DNA of 64,000 bases from Roseicyclus mahoneyensis (GTDB lineage: Bacteria; Pseudomonadota; Alphaproteobacteria; Rhodobacterales; Rhodobacteraceae): NCBI RefSeq assembly GCF_003148775.1, contig NZ_QGGW01000007.1, positions 153,248-217,247 of the forward strand. The letters run 5' to 3'. Of the stretch, positions 53,472 to 62,259 are shown piece after piece (the first letter of the stretch is position 1; each line of letters starts with the position of its first letter). The translations under genes and the position numbers were made by a program. The notes beneath the pieces were generated by a model. That model saw only the letters and a program-made list of their open reading frames with translations, was not told the DNA's origin and made no database searches.

Positions 53472-54410
53472 CTATTTTTCCGCCATGGTTGCCAGGTCCG
53501 AGGCGGCACCGCTCAAGGCCATTCGACCCTTCTCCCACGTGTCTGCGTCGATGCCGAAACGTCTCGACAGCCAGGCGAGCGTCAGACGCCGCGTCGCCTC
53601 GAGCGCGTCGGGGCTTTCCGCTTCCGTCTCCTTTGCATCCAGACCGGCGACACCGCCAAGTCCGTGGCCCACGCCTGCGATGGTCAGAAGGGCGTTTGCC
53701 CCCGGCGCATCGGTGAAGGCATCGGCATGCCATTCAGGACCGCGCTGCGTGAAATGGGGATTATCATCGGCCCCGCAAACCACGAGGATTGGCGTTCGGA
53801 TCGCGGTGTAATCCACGTCGAAGAAGGGAAACCGCGCGGCGCTGTCCGGGGTCAGGTCGTCCCCACCGCGACCGGGCGCGGCCAACAGGATACCTGCGCC
53901 GATCCGCGGGTCCGAGAAATCCTCCCCCTGCAGCCGCGCGCCAAGCAATAGCGCCGAGGTGTGGCCGCCAAAGGAATGCCCGGCGACCGCGATCCGGTCA
54001 TGGTCCAGACGGCCCGCCACGGCCGGGGCCTGACGTTCCACCTGCGCAAGCTGGTCGAGGATCGCGCGCATCTCGGCAACCCTCTCGCGCCAGTAGAAGG
54101 GTGCCCCCGGCCGATCGGGTCCCAACCCGCCGAGGCGGGAACTCGCGTGGGTCGGCTGGATGACGGCAAGGCCGCGTTCCGCCCAGAACTGGACAAGGGG
54201 GGCGTATCCGTCCTTGGAGGGAATGTAGTTTGACGGCCCGTGCCCGTGCGAGAAGAGCACGATGGGCAGGTCACGGCCCGCGACCGGCGCGGTCAGCCGT
54301 AGCTCGAGGGCAGGGCGGTCGGGCAAGGGCAACCGGATCGGTGTGTAGGCCACGGTTGGGGCGGGGTCGGGCGTCGGCAGATGCCGGGCGAGGTCGATCA
54401 GTCGGTTCAT
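53472..54410 (-). CDS. Alpha/beta hydrolase, PAF-acetylhydrolase-like
   Basis: 312 residues. PIVLFSHGHGPSNYIPSKDG contains the oxyanion strand; AVAGHSFGGHTSALLL is the nucleophile elbow; Asp in VCGADDNPHF and His in GVGHGLGGVAG complete the triad. The layout matches dienelactone or platelet-activating-factor hydrolases. The start was placed at MNRLIDLARH because GGAG lies 8 nt before it; two earlier ATG or GTG codons are less good. Confidence 0.85.
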   Translation of the reverse strand: MNRLIDLARHLPTPDPAPTVAYTPIRLPLPDRPALELRLTAPVAGRDLPIVLFSHGHGPSNYIPSKDGYAPLVQFWAERGLAVIQPTHASSRLGGLGPDRPGAPFYWRERVAEMRAILDQLAQVERQAPAVAGRLDHDRIAVAGHSFGGHTSALLLGARLQGEDFSDPRIGAGILLAAPGRGGDDLTPDSAARFPFFDVDYTAIRTPILVVCGADDNPHFTQRGPEWHADAFTDAPGANALLTIAGVGHGLGGVAGLDAKETEAESPDALEATRRLTLAWLSRRFGIDADTWEKGRMALSGAASDLATMAEK

Positions 54411-54472
54411 TCCTGAGGTCTCCATGAGGGATCTGGGCAGGGTGCTCCGGTCAAGGTGATGCAACGCGCTCG

Positions 54473-55231
54473 TCAGGCTGCGGAACGCGCCGTGTCCCGG
54501 AACATGGCCTCGGCATCGGCCCCCGCGGGCAGCATCATCGGGGCGTCGGGATCGGTGACGGCGCGCCAGACGGCCTGCGCCACGTTCAGGGCCGAGGTTT
54601 TCGCAGTCACGTTCCGCAGCGACTGGACATAGGCTTGGACAAAGGGGCCATAGGCTTCGGGCGTATCCATGCCCATGCGGGCCACGGCGTTCTTGCCGAA
54701 CGATGTTTCCGGCGCGCTGCCGGGCAGGACGAGGCGGGCGCGCACGCCGAATCCGGCGGCCTCAAGCGCGAAGCTTTCCGTGAAGGCGTTCACCGCCGCC
54801 TTGCTGGCGGAATAGATCGACAATGCGGGCAAGGGGCGCAGCGTGACGCTGGAACTGATGTTGACGATCACACCGGCGCGCCGCTGGCGCATCGCCGGCA
54901 GCACGGCCCGCGTCATCGACATGGTGCCGAGCACGTTGACGTCGAAAAGCTCGCGCACCTTGTCGATCTCGGCACCTTCGAGGACGTTCAGCATCCCGAC
55001 ACCGGCATTGTTGACGAGGGCGTCGATCGGCCCGGCCTCATGCAGCGCCGCCGCGATGCTCTGCGGCTGAGTGACGTCGAGCGGGAGGATCCGGAGGCGG
55101 TCGGAGGCAGGCAAGCCCTCGGTGGCGGGCCTGCGCATTGTCGCGATCACCTCCCAGCCCTCGTCGAGGAAGCGTGCGGCGATGGCTTGTCCGAAGCCCG
55201 AGGAACAGCCGGTGATGAGGCTACGGGGCAT
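54473..55231 (-). CDS. SDR family oxidoreductase
   Basis: 252 residues. SLITGCSSGFGQAIAARFLD is the cofactor loop, LVNNAGVGMLN the NNAG motif, ISSSVTLRP the Ser strand and SIYSASKAAVNAFTE the YxxxK site. Close in pattern to retinol-dehydrogenase-like SDRs. GAGAGA lies upstream of the chosen ATG. It is divergent from an AraC regulator. Confidence 0.92.
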   Translation of the reverse strand: MPRSLITGCSSGFGQAIAARFLDEGWEVIATMRRPATEGLPASDRLRILPLDVTQPQSIAAALHEAGPIDALVNNAGVGMLNVLEGAEIDKVRELFDVNVLGTMSMTRAVLPAMRQRRAGVIVNISSSVTLRPLPALSIYSASKAAVNAFTESFALEAAGFGVRARLVLPGSAPETSFGKNAVARMGMDTPEAYGPFVQAYVQSLRNVTAKTSALNVAQAVWRAVTDPDAPMMLPAGADAEAMFRDTARSAA

Positions 55232-55275
55232 AGGGTCTCTCGTTGTCTGAATGACCGGGAGATAGACACGGGTGG

Positions 55276-55323
55276 CCGGACTAAACATATTTTAAGTTCC
55301 TAGATGATATATCAAAAGTCCGG
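55276..55323. promoter_or_regulatory. Spaced inverted repeat between the SDR and AraC genes
   Basis: CCGGACT (55276-55282) and AGTCCGG (55317-55323), with an AT-rich 34-bp spacer containing AT-rich -10-like sequence. A possible AraC-family site controlling the two divergent genes. Confidence 0.45.
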
Positions 55324-55327
55324 AAAC

Positions 55328-56260
55328 ATGCCCGACCTTGCACCAGACCCGCTGTCCAGCGTTGTCGCCCTTCTCAAACCCCGCCCGGACATCGCGAAGA
55401 TGGTCGTGGCCCGGGGGCGCTGGCAGGTCGAACGGAGCGAGGTGGCGAGCCCGTTCTATGCCGCCATCATCGAGGGGCGCGCACGTCTGGTGGTGAAGGG
55501 GCAAGAACCGGTGCTGTTGGAAGCGGGGGATTTCGTGATGGTCCCGGCGATGGACAGTTTCACGATGACAAGCGAGGTCCCGCCGCCATCCGGCACGGCG
55601 CGGCTGCCGCTGGAGACCGGACCGGGCGTTTTCCGCCTTGGACCGGCTGACGGCCCGGTCGAGATGCGGGCCCTTGTCGGGCACTGCCGGTTCGGCGCAC
55701 CCGACCGGGCTCTTCTGCTGTCGCTGCTGCCACGGATGATCCATATCTCCGGGCAAGATCGGCTGATGTCCCTCGTCACCATGATCCACGACGAGACAGG
55801 TGCAGACCGGCCCGCCCGCTCCATGATCCTCGAACGCTTGCTCGAAGTCCTGATGATCGAGGCGTTGCGCTCAAGCACCGGTCACGCGCTTCCGCCGGGC
55901 CTTTTGTGCGGATTGTCGGACCCGAGGCTCGCCGCTGCCCTGCATCGGATTCATGACGCCCCGGACAGCGCCCTGTCCGTGACAGGGCTGGCCCGCGACG
56001 CGGGCCTGTCCCGCTCGGCATTTTTCGACCGGTTCCGGTCTGCGCTCGGCTGCACGCCGATGGATTATGCGAGGATGTGGCGCATGGCGGTCGCGCGGGG
56101 CCTTCTGATGCGTGGTGGTCTGAGCAATGCCGAGATTGCGCATCGGGTCGGCTATGGCTCGGCCAGCGCCTTCGCCATGGCTTTCGTCCGCCAGGAAGGG
56201 ATGTCGCCGGGTGTTTTTTCCGACCGCCAAGGCAAGGCGCAACGCGATCAGGATGCCTGA
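55328..56260 (+). CDS. AraC-family regulator with cupin domain
   Basis: 310 residues. The N-terminal half is an AraC_N cupin (VARGRWQVERSEVASPFYAA, LLEAGDFVMVPA). The C-terminal double helix-turn-helix includes SVTGLARDAGLSRSAFFDRF and AEIAHRVGYGSASAFAMAFV. Cupin-AraC proteins of this type regulate adjacent dehydrogenase genes, here the divergent SDR. An ATG eight codons earlier is also possible. Confidence 0.92.
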   Translation: MPDLAPDPLSSVVALLKPRPDIAKMVVARGRWQVERSEVASPFYAAIIEGRARLVVKGQEPVLLEAGDFVMVPAMDSFTMTSEVPPPSGTARLPLETGPGVFRLGPADGPVEMRALVGHCRFGAPDRALLLSLLPRMIHISGQDRLMSLVTMIHDETGADRPARSMILERLLEVLMIEALRSSTGHALPPGLLCGLSDPRLAAALHRIHDAPDSALSVTGLARDAGLSRSAFFDRFRSALGCTPMDYARMWRMAVARGLLMRGGLSNAEIAHRVGYGSASAFAMAFVRQEGMSPGVFSDRQGKAQRDQDA

Positions 56261-56498
56261 TCCGACGCCATCACCACGGGCCGGCCCAGGGAACCCCAAG
56301 GGCTGACCGCACGCCCGGCGGGCCGACCACACCCACCTGACCAACCGTTGACGCGAGGTGAGCTTGGCGATGGCTGCCATTTTCCCAACCGCGCCATGTT
56401 CCCGCAATCTTCACCGGCATCTTGCGCGGCGACGGCGGTTCGCAGCGATGCGGACAGCCGCCGCAATCAGCCACACAGAACTCCGAAAGGAAACCAAG

Positions 56499-56720
56499 AT
56501 GCGAGTTTATCCCTTGTCACACTGCCCTCAAGCGGCACGCTTTTGCTTCATGGCCGTAGCCGCCGCCCTGGTGGCCGGGTGCGTGTCGGAAAACAGCGCT
56601 GCCCTCGAAAGGGCCCAACGGCAGAACCTGACCAGCGAGACCGCGCTCAATGCCCAGATCATGTACGATCGGGGGCGCGAGCAGCGCTGCAGCCGCGACC
56701 CGAGCCGGTGGGAATGCTGA
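56499..56720 (+). CDS. Small lipoprotein
   Basis: 73 residues. AAGGA lies 8 nt before the ATG. A hydrophobic stretch ends AALVAGC, a lipobox, so Cys28 or so would be lipidated; the mature part is only about 45 residues, polar, with two further cysteines (CSRDPSRWEC). No family recognised. Probably an outer-membrane or periplasmic lipoprotein; its short length suits an entericidin-like or structural role, but that is speculative. Confidence 0.7.
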   Translation: MRVYPLSHCPQAARFCFMAVAAALVAGCVSENSAALERAQRQNLTSETALNAQIMYDRGREQRCSRDPSRWEC

Positions 56721-56839
56721 CGCGGTCCGGTTCTTGGACGCAATCCGACAGGTTTGCCGCTCGACCGGCGACGACTGAGCATCCGGATGTCGCCGGGGCC
56801 AGCGTCGAGCGCCTCGGACTCACCCGGGACCACATGCGT

Positions 56840-56882
56840 GGAACGGGCAAGGCCAAATCGAGCCTTGTGGTTTGCCCGTTCC
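56840..56882. terminator. Large hairpin between lipoprotein and histidine kinase genes
   Basis: Perfect 11-bp arms GGAACGGGCAA and TTGCCCGTTCC with a nested AAGGC/GCCTT pair. It lies between convergent genes and ends at the kinase stop codon, so it is probably a bidirectional terminator, although without a T run. Confidence 0.5.
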
Positions 56883-58199
56883 TCAAACCCCACCCAAGTC
56901 AACGCGAAAGACGGTGCCGCCCCCGGGCGCATCGCGGATCTCGACCTTGCCACCATGTTGGTCCATGACCTCCCGCACGAGGTTGAGGCCAAGGCCGGTT
57001 CCTGTGGCGCGTGGCCGAAGGCGGTGAAAGGGCTCGAACACGCGTTCACGTTCATGGGGCGGGATGCCCGGGCCGTCGTCCTCGACCTCGAAGGCCGTGC
57101 CAAGGACACGGACGACAATATTGGTCCCGCCGTGGTCCATCGCGTTTTGAACCAGGTTCATGAGCACCCGCTCCAACGCTGCCGCGTCGCCGGTGCAGGT
57201 TTCGCTGTCCACGACGTCAAGCGAGATGGACCCTCCGCTGGCGATGACGAGCGGCGCCAGATCCGCGACAACCCGCCGTCCGACGGCGGCAAGCTCGAAG
57301 GCCATTTCCTGGCGGTTGTTTTCGAGGCGGTGCAGGTCGAGCAGTTGTTCGGTCATGGTCGCCAGCCGCTGCACATCGAGCGCCAAGGCCCGGACGGCCC
57401 TGCTTTCGGCCGTATCAACCTTGCTCGCCAGAACGGCGATGGGCGTGCGCAGCTCGTGCGAGGCCGAGGCGATGAACCGCCTTTGGCGCTCATATCCGTC
57501 GTCAAGGCGGCTGAGGGCGTCGTTCACCGCCCGCACCAGTGGCGCGATCTCTTGCGGGACATAGGTTTCGCTCAGACGGCGCCCGCGGCTGTCCGCGTCG
57601 ATCTCCTCCGCCTCCCGCGCGATGCGCGACACGCCTGCGAGCGATCGCCTGACGATCCAGGGTGTGACGAGGAGGGAGGTCAGCGTCAGAAGCGCGAAGA
57701 TCGGAAGGATGATCGTGTTGGTCGCGAACACCACCATGAAGCCCAGTTCCGACAGCGCGCCATGGCCGAGGATGGTCAGGGTGCCGATCTCCGTGGTCTC
57801 CCTCCGGATCACGGCTGCCAGCTCGTAGGGCGCGACGCGGCCCCGCAGCTGTGCATAGGACAGGTCGCTCAGGCGGCCCAGCAGCGAGGCGTAGTGTTCG
57901 GGAACCGTGCCGAAGACCACCCTTTCCCCTTGGTCGTCCTCGGCCACGAACCAGAGGTCGGGCGCCTCGGTGCGCAGATCGGCCAAGTCCCACGTCATCA
58001 CCACGGAAAGGCCGCCGGCGGCGTCGCGTTCCACCGCGTCTGCGATGATCGGGATGATCCGTTCATCCGTGTAGGGCCCGCCACTGTCGATGCGGAGTGC
58101 GACCGCGATCAGGATCGAGAAGGACACCAGAAGCGTGACGAAATGAAAGACCAGCGGATAGACGATCAGGGGTCGTTTCAGTGACGGCGACCGTGTCAT
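56883..58199 (-). CDS. Sensor histidine kinase
   Basis: 438 residues. Membrane segments at about 14-35 and 153-178 flank a 115-residue periplasmic sensor; a HAMP linker follows. The phosphoacceptor is H248 in SASHELRTPI; the ATPase has NLVQNAMDHGG, DDGPGIPPHERERVFEPFHR and GTGLGLNLVREVM. The start overlaps the response regulator stop (ATGA). The signal is unknown; the pattern is like the QseC/TctE group. Confidence 0.93.
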   Translation of the reverse strand: MTRSPSLKRPLIVYPLVFHFVTLLVSFSILIAVALRIDSGGPYTDERIIPIIADAVERDAAGGLSVVMTWDLADLRTEAPDLWFVAEDDQGERVVFGTVPEHYASLLGRLSDLSYAQLRGRVAPYELAAVIRRETTEIGTLTILGHGALSELGFMVVFATNTIILPIFALLTLTSLLVTPWIVRRSLAGVSRIAREAEEIDADSRGRRLSETYVPQEIAPLVRAVNDALSRLDDGYERQRRFIASASHELRTPIAVLASKVDTAESRAVRALALDVQRLATMTEQLLDLHRLENNRQEMAFELAAVGRRVVADLAPLVIASGGSISLDVVDSETCTGDAAALERVLMNLVQNAMDHGGTNIVVRVLGTAFEVEDDGPGIPPHERERVFEPFHRLRPRATGTGLGLNLVREVMDQHGGKVEIRDAPGGGTVFRVDLGGV

Positions 58200-58870
58200 G
58201 GGGCTTCGCGCAGCAGGTAGCCGACCCCCCGGATGGGGTGGATCTCGATCCTTGCCCCGGCGGCGGTCAATCTTCGCCGCAGACGGGAGATATGGCTGTC
58301 GAGCGTGTTGGACTGGATTTCGTCATCGAAGCCAAACACCGCGTTCTCCAGCGTCTCGCGCTGCACGGTTCGCCCGCGACGCCGGATCAGCGCCGCAAGG
58401 ACCCGCAGCTCCCGCCGCGGCAGGTCGATCCGCGCGCCATCCACCTCCACGTCCTCGTGCGCGAGGTCGAAAACGAGCGATCCGGCCCGGATCGTCGCGC
58501 CGGCCAGTTCGACAGGACGGCGACGGACTGCCCGGATGCGTGCGAGCATCTCGTCGATGGAAAAAGGTTTGGTGAGATAGTCGTCCGCCCCGCAATCAAG
58601 CCCCGCGACACGGTCATCTACCCCGTTGCGGGCACTCAGCACGATGACATGGACCCCGGGGCTGCCAGCCCGCAGGGCGGGAAGCAGCGACAGGCCTTCG
58701 CCGTCGGGCAAAGACCGGTCGAGCAGGACGAGATCAAACGATCCGAGCCTGCTGGCGTCCCGGGCGGCCTCGACCCCGTCGGCGTGATCCACGACGAACC
58801 GTTCCCGTTCGAGGACCTTTCGCAACGAGTCTGCAAGCCGAAGCTCGTCTTCGACCAGAAGGATCCTCAT
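58196..58870 (-). CDS. OmpR-family response regulator
   Basis: 224 residues. The receiver has the acidic pair in LLVEDELRL, phosphorylation site D51 (VLLDRSLPDGEG) and Lys in YLTKPFSIDEML. The C-terminal winged helix ends HISRLRRRLTAAGARIEIHP and GVGYLL. It is the first gene of the pair with the kinase. The 191 bp upstream contain no gene and hold AGTAGGGG...CCCCTGCT (about 58891-58912), an imperfect repeat that could be its own operator. Confidence 0.94.
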   Translation of the reverse strand: MRILLVEDELRLADSLRKVLERERFVVDHADGVEAARDASRLGSFDLVLLDRSLPDGEGLSLLPALRAGSPGVHVIVLSARNGVDDRVAGLDCGADDYLTKPFSIDEMLARIRAVRRRPVELAGATIRAGSLVFDLAHEDVEVDGARIDLPRRELRVLAALIRRRGRTVQRETLENAVFGFDDEIQSNTLDSHISRLRRRLTAAGARIEIHPIRGVGYLLREAP

Positions 58871-59061
58871 GGCGCTGCCTCAAACTGTTCGGATTTTTTG
58901 AGTAGGGGGCATTTCCCCTGCTTTTTCGGGGGCGACCTAGGCCAAGTCGCCCAAGACCTGCAAGCGGCAACCGGCCAAGATCGAAAACACGCGGATTTTC
59001 TCCGATGGGTGGTTGCGGAGCTGGCTCTGCGCAGGGGCCGTGGTGCCGTCAGGTGGCTCGG

Positions 59062-59469
59062 TCAGCTTTCGTGGGCAGATGCGGCGCGCCGCCGCTCGAC
59101 CTTGAGCAGGAAGATGAGGGATGCCGTCAGCAGGAGCGCCGCGTTGAAGGGGTGAAGGGCAAGGGCGCCCGGGCCGAACGATGCGAGCGCGAGTTGAAGC
59201 GCATAGAGAAGCCCGATCACACCGGCCCACCATCCGAAGCCCCGAAGACGCCGCATGGCTAGGGAATAGCCGAGGAGCGTGAAGACCGGGATCGCGATGA
59301 GGCCGCCAAGCGCGCCGTGCAGGTCCCAGGGCAGCCCGGCGAAGAGCGACTGTCCGGCGAGAAGGAACTGACAGGCGAGCAGCGCGGGCAGGGCGAACGC
59401 CGCGGCGGTGAACGGGGCGGGCGTGCCGAGGTCAAGATCGGCCAGCGTGTCGTGGGTCGCTTTTGTCAT
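59062..59469 (-). CDS. Four-helix membrane protein, DUF6220-like
   Basis: 135 residues with four hydrophobic segments (about 25-45, 52-72, 80-100, 105-122) and a basic tail. LACQFLLAGQSLFAGLPWDL and LHGALGGLIAIPVFTLLGY are like the DUF6220 family. Function unknown. It lies 3 nt after the flavodoxin-fold gene, so the two are co-expressed. Confidence 0.8.
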   Translation of the reverse strand: MTKATHDTLADLDLGTPAPFTAAAFALPALLACQFLLAGQSLFAGLPWDLHGALGGLIAIPVFTLLGYSLAMRRLRGFGWWAGVIGLLYALQLALASFGPGALALHPFNAALLLTASLIFLLKVERRRAASAHES

Positions 59470-59472
59470 GGT

Positions 59473-60051
59473 TCAGGCCGCCGTCTGATCGAGAATGGTT
59501 GTTGCCGCGATGAAGTCCGTCAGGGCGCGGAGGTAGCTCTCTTGGGCCGCAGCCAGTTGCGCCGGCTCCAGCCTGTCGGCCCGGAACACCAGATGCGGCG
59601 GATGCCACGGCAGGCCGCAGCGTAGGGCTGTCGCCTTGAGCGGCGCCATGAGTTCCTCCATCGTGAAGTGGTTGGCGCCACCGGGGCCGTAGGCATCAGG
59701 TGTATTGCCCGCCGTCGCGGCGATCATGAGCGGCGTTCCGGCCAGCCTGTCACCCTCTGTCGCGGCGTGGATGTAGTACATCCGCGTCAGCACGACATCC
59801 TGCCATGCCTTAAGCAGAGCGGGGGTCGAATACCACTGGATCGGAAACTGGAGAACGATCCGGTCGGCTTCCAGAAGCGCGCGCGCCTCGGCTTCGCCAT
59901 CGGCGTGCATGTCGACACGGCCGCCGGGATATCGGGCGTGCATGTCCACCACTTGCACACCGGCAACTGTCCGGGCGGCGGCTTGCAATGCGGCATTCGT
60001 CTTCGATTTCGCGAGGTCGGGGTGAAAGAGCAAGATGAGGGTCTGGGTCAT
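59473..60051 (-). CDS. NAD(P)H-dependent oxidoreductase, flavodoxin fold
   Basis: 192 residues. ILLFHPDLAKSKTNAALQAA is the flavin phosphate loop, VLQFPIQWYSTPALLKAWQD and MIAATAGNTPDAYGPGGANH the other FMN contacts. It matches the MdaB/KefF quinone reductase group. First gene of a pair with the DUF6220-like protein and divergent from a LysR gene. Confidence 0.9.
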   Translation of the reverse strand: MTQTLILLFHPDLAKSKTNAALQAAARTVAGVQVVDMHARYPGGRVDMHADGEAEARALLEADRIVLQFPIQWYSTPALLKAWQDVVLTRMYYIHAATEGDRLAGTPLMIAATAGNTPDAYGPGGANHFTMEELMAPLKATALRCGLPWHPPHLVFRADRLEPAQLAAAQESYLRALTDFIAATTILDQTAA

Positions 60052-60100
60052 TGGAGCCTCCTTAGGCTTGGAAATGCTCCGAAGATGGTCTCGTCAAAAA

Positions 60101-60147
60101 ATTCTTCCAATGGATATAAAAGATATTATATTATTCTTTGGATGAAT
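60101..60147. promoter_or_regulatory. AT-rich inverted repeat between reductase and LysR genes
   Basis: ATTCTTCCAA (60101-60110) and TTGGATGAAT (60138-60147), matching at 9 of 10 positions, on either side of a very AT-rich stretch. Candidate LysR site controlling both promoters; the right arm overlaps the LysR start. Confidence 0.45.
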
Positions 60148-61047
60148 TTACGCAGCATCGACATGAACCTTCTCGTCGTCCTCGACGCGCTGCTCGACGA
60201 GGCGCATGTCAGCCGTGCCGCGCATCGGCTGAACATGTCTCAGCCGGCCGTCTCGAGCGCCCTGCAGAGGTGTCGGGACCTGTTCGGGGATCCCTTGCTC
60301 GAGCGCGGACGCGGCGGCATGACCCGCACGCTGTTGGCCGAGAGGCTGCGCGCGCCGCTCAGGTCGATCCTGTCGGAGGTGGAGGCGCTGCTCGATCGCG
60401 GGGACGTGCCGTTGGACCGGATCGAACGCGTTGTGCGCATCACGACAGCGGACGATCCCGCCGCGATGCTGGCCTGCCCCTTGATCGAGGAGATCTCAAG
60501 GACTGCACCGGGCATCACCATCGTGTTCAAGCCGTGGCAGGGCCAAGATGCCGTGATACGGGAAATTCTGGACGGGGCGACGGACCTTGCCATCGCTGTC
60601 CTGGATCGGGAGATCGAGAACGTCGAGATTCGGAAATTGCTCGACGTCGACTATGTGGTTGCCATGCGCCGGAATCATCCGGCTGCTGCCGACTTCACTC
60701 TCGATGCCTGGCTGGCCTGGCCGCATGTCGTCGTGTCCGGTCGCGGCGATCTTCGAACGCCCCTCGATGCGCAATTGGCGGCATCCGGACGACGGCGACG
60801 CGTCGGTCTTTCGGTTGCGTCATTCCAGCTTGTGCCGAAGGTTTTGGCCGAGACCGACCTGATCGCCATGCTTCCACAGCACAGCTTGGCGGCCCAGTCC
60901 GAATTCGATCTGGTCCTTCACCGACCGCCGGTCCCGGTCGAGGGCTTCCCGTTGCACATGGCCTGGCACGCCCGTCAGACGCGCGACACAGCCGTGCAAC
61001 ATGTGGCAAATGTCATCCGCGCCGTGTTTCAGCGGGCAGGCGGATGA
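60142..61047 (+). CDS. LysR-family transcriptional regulator
   Basis: 301 residues. NLLVVLDALLDEAHVSRAAH and MSQPAVSSALQRCRDLFGDP are the NodD-like N-terminal helix-turn-helix. The effector domain includes IREILDGATDLAIAVLDREI. It is divergent from the flavodoxin-fold reductase operon, the likely target. A second start seven codons on is possible. It converges on the next LysR gene. Confidence 0.9.
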   Translation: MNLRSIDMNLLVVLDALLDEAHVSRAAHRLNMSQPAVSSALQRCRDLFGDPLLERGRGGMTRTLLAERLRAPLRSILSEVEALLDRGDVPLDRIERVVRITTADDPAAMLACPLIEEISRTAPGITIVFKPWQGQDAVIREILDGATDLAIAVLDREIENVEIRKLLDVDYVVAMRRNHPAAADFTLDAWLAWPHVVVSGRGDLRTPLDAQLAASGRRRRVGLSVASFQLVPKVLAETDLIAMLPQHSLAAQSEFDLVLHRPPVPVEGFPLHMAWHARQTRDTAVQHVANVIRAVFQRAGG

Positions 61048-61097
61048 TCTTCAGCCAATCGCTAGGCTTGGACCGCTACCGTCACCGATGAGCGGGG

Positions 61098-62054
61098 TCA
61101 GCGCTGGATGGGGCCTGACGAGTGCCGGGGCGGCTGACCATTGAAGCGCTCGGGGAGCTTGCTTCCCTTGAACGCTGCATCGATCCAGTCGATGAACGCG
61201 CGCGTCTTGGCCGGGAGAAAGCTGCGAGAGGCGTAGTAGACCGAAATCCCGCCATCATCGGCATACCAGTCCGGCAGAAGGCGGATCAGTCGCCCCTCTT
61301 CGAGATCCGACAACACCTCGGCCACGGCCAGAAGGGCTACTCCGAGCCCAAGCTTAGCGGCCTCGCGGATTGCGATGGGCTCGCTCAGGACGATGGTCTC
61401 GTTGAGCGCGGGCACCATCTCGCGGCCGGCTGCGTCGCGCAGGGTGAAGTGCCGGATGCGTCCCGTCCGCAGCACGCGCATCGCAATCCCGTCAAGATCG
61501 GCAAGTTCCGCCGGATTGGTCGGACTGCGCCTGCCCGTCATGTAGGCAGGCGACGCGACGGCTATGATGTGGAGCGGCGCAAGCGTGCGGGCGACCGTAC
61601 CCGGCGCACGCTCGATGGCCCCGCCGATGGCGGCATCATAGCCTTCGGCGACCAGATCGACGACGCGGTTTTCGAAATGCCACTCGGCCCGGATCAGCGG
61701 ATAGCGCGCGAGAAACCCGGGCAGAAGCGGCAGCACATGCGCCGCACCGAAGGAAGGTGGCATGCTGAGCTTGAGCGTGCCTGCTGGCGCCGGTCCATCG
61801 GCGCCGACGGTGGCGATGGCGCCCTGCAGTTGGTCAAGCGGGCCGCCGATCGAGGCCAGAAAATTCTCTCCCGCCTCGGTCAGCCGCAACTTGCGGGTCG
61901 AGCGGTGGAACAGCCGGACGCCCAGATTACGCTCCAACATGGCGACGCTGCGGCTGACCGCGGCGGGTGTCAGGGCAAGCCTGCGGGCGGCAGCGGAAAA
62001 ACTGCCCGCCTCGGCGCTGCGCACGAAGGCTTCAAGGTTCGAGAGCGTTTCCAT
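61098..62054 (-). CDS. LysR-family transcriptional regulator
   Basis: 318 residues. LEAFVRSAEAGSFSAAARRL and LTPAAVSRSVAMLERNLGVR form the DNA-binding domain; FENRVVDLVAEGYDAAIGGA and AIREAAKLGLGVALLAVAEV lie in the effector domain, as in the CrgA/DmlR group. The ATG 12 codons inside the longest frame is preferred. Divergent from the Tat hydrolase and ridA genes, which it may control. Confidence 0.9.
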   Translation of the reverse strand: METLSNLEAFVRSAEAGSFSAAARRLALTPAAVSRSVAMLERNLGVRLFHRSTRKLRLTEAGENFLASIGGPLDQLQGAIATVGADGPAPAGTLKLSMPPSFGAAHVLPLLPGFLARYPLIRAEWHFENRVVDLVAEGYDAAIGGAIERAPGTVARTLAPLHIIAVASPAYMTGRRSPTNPAELADLDGIAMRVLRTGRIRHFTLRDAAGREMVPALNETIVLSEPIAIREAAKLGLGVALLAVAEVLSDLEEGRLIRLLPDWYADDGGISVYYASRSFLPAKTRAFIDWIDAAFKGSKLPERFNGQPPRHSSGPIQR

Positions 62055-62259
62055 CCCCAGACTTTCAACCATCCATTGAAAGAAAAGCAAGCCGCCTTGG
62101 ACTAACGCGAATAGCCAACGCCGCAGATATTCCGGTCAATCGCGGCCTGCTGTGCCGCGGGACCGGACCCTGCCCGACAGGGGGGCAGGCGCGCTTTGCC
62201 AGTGTTCCACCTGTCGCCTGTCGTCGCGCCGTCCCGTCAAACGCCAATGGAGCAAGATC

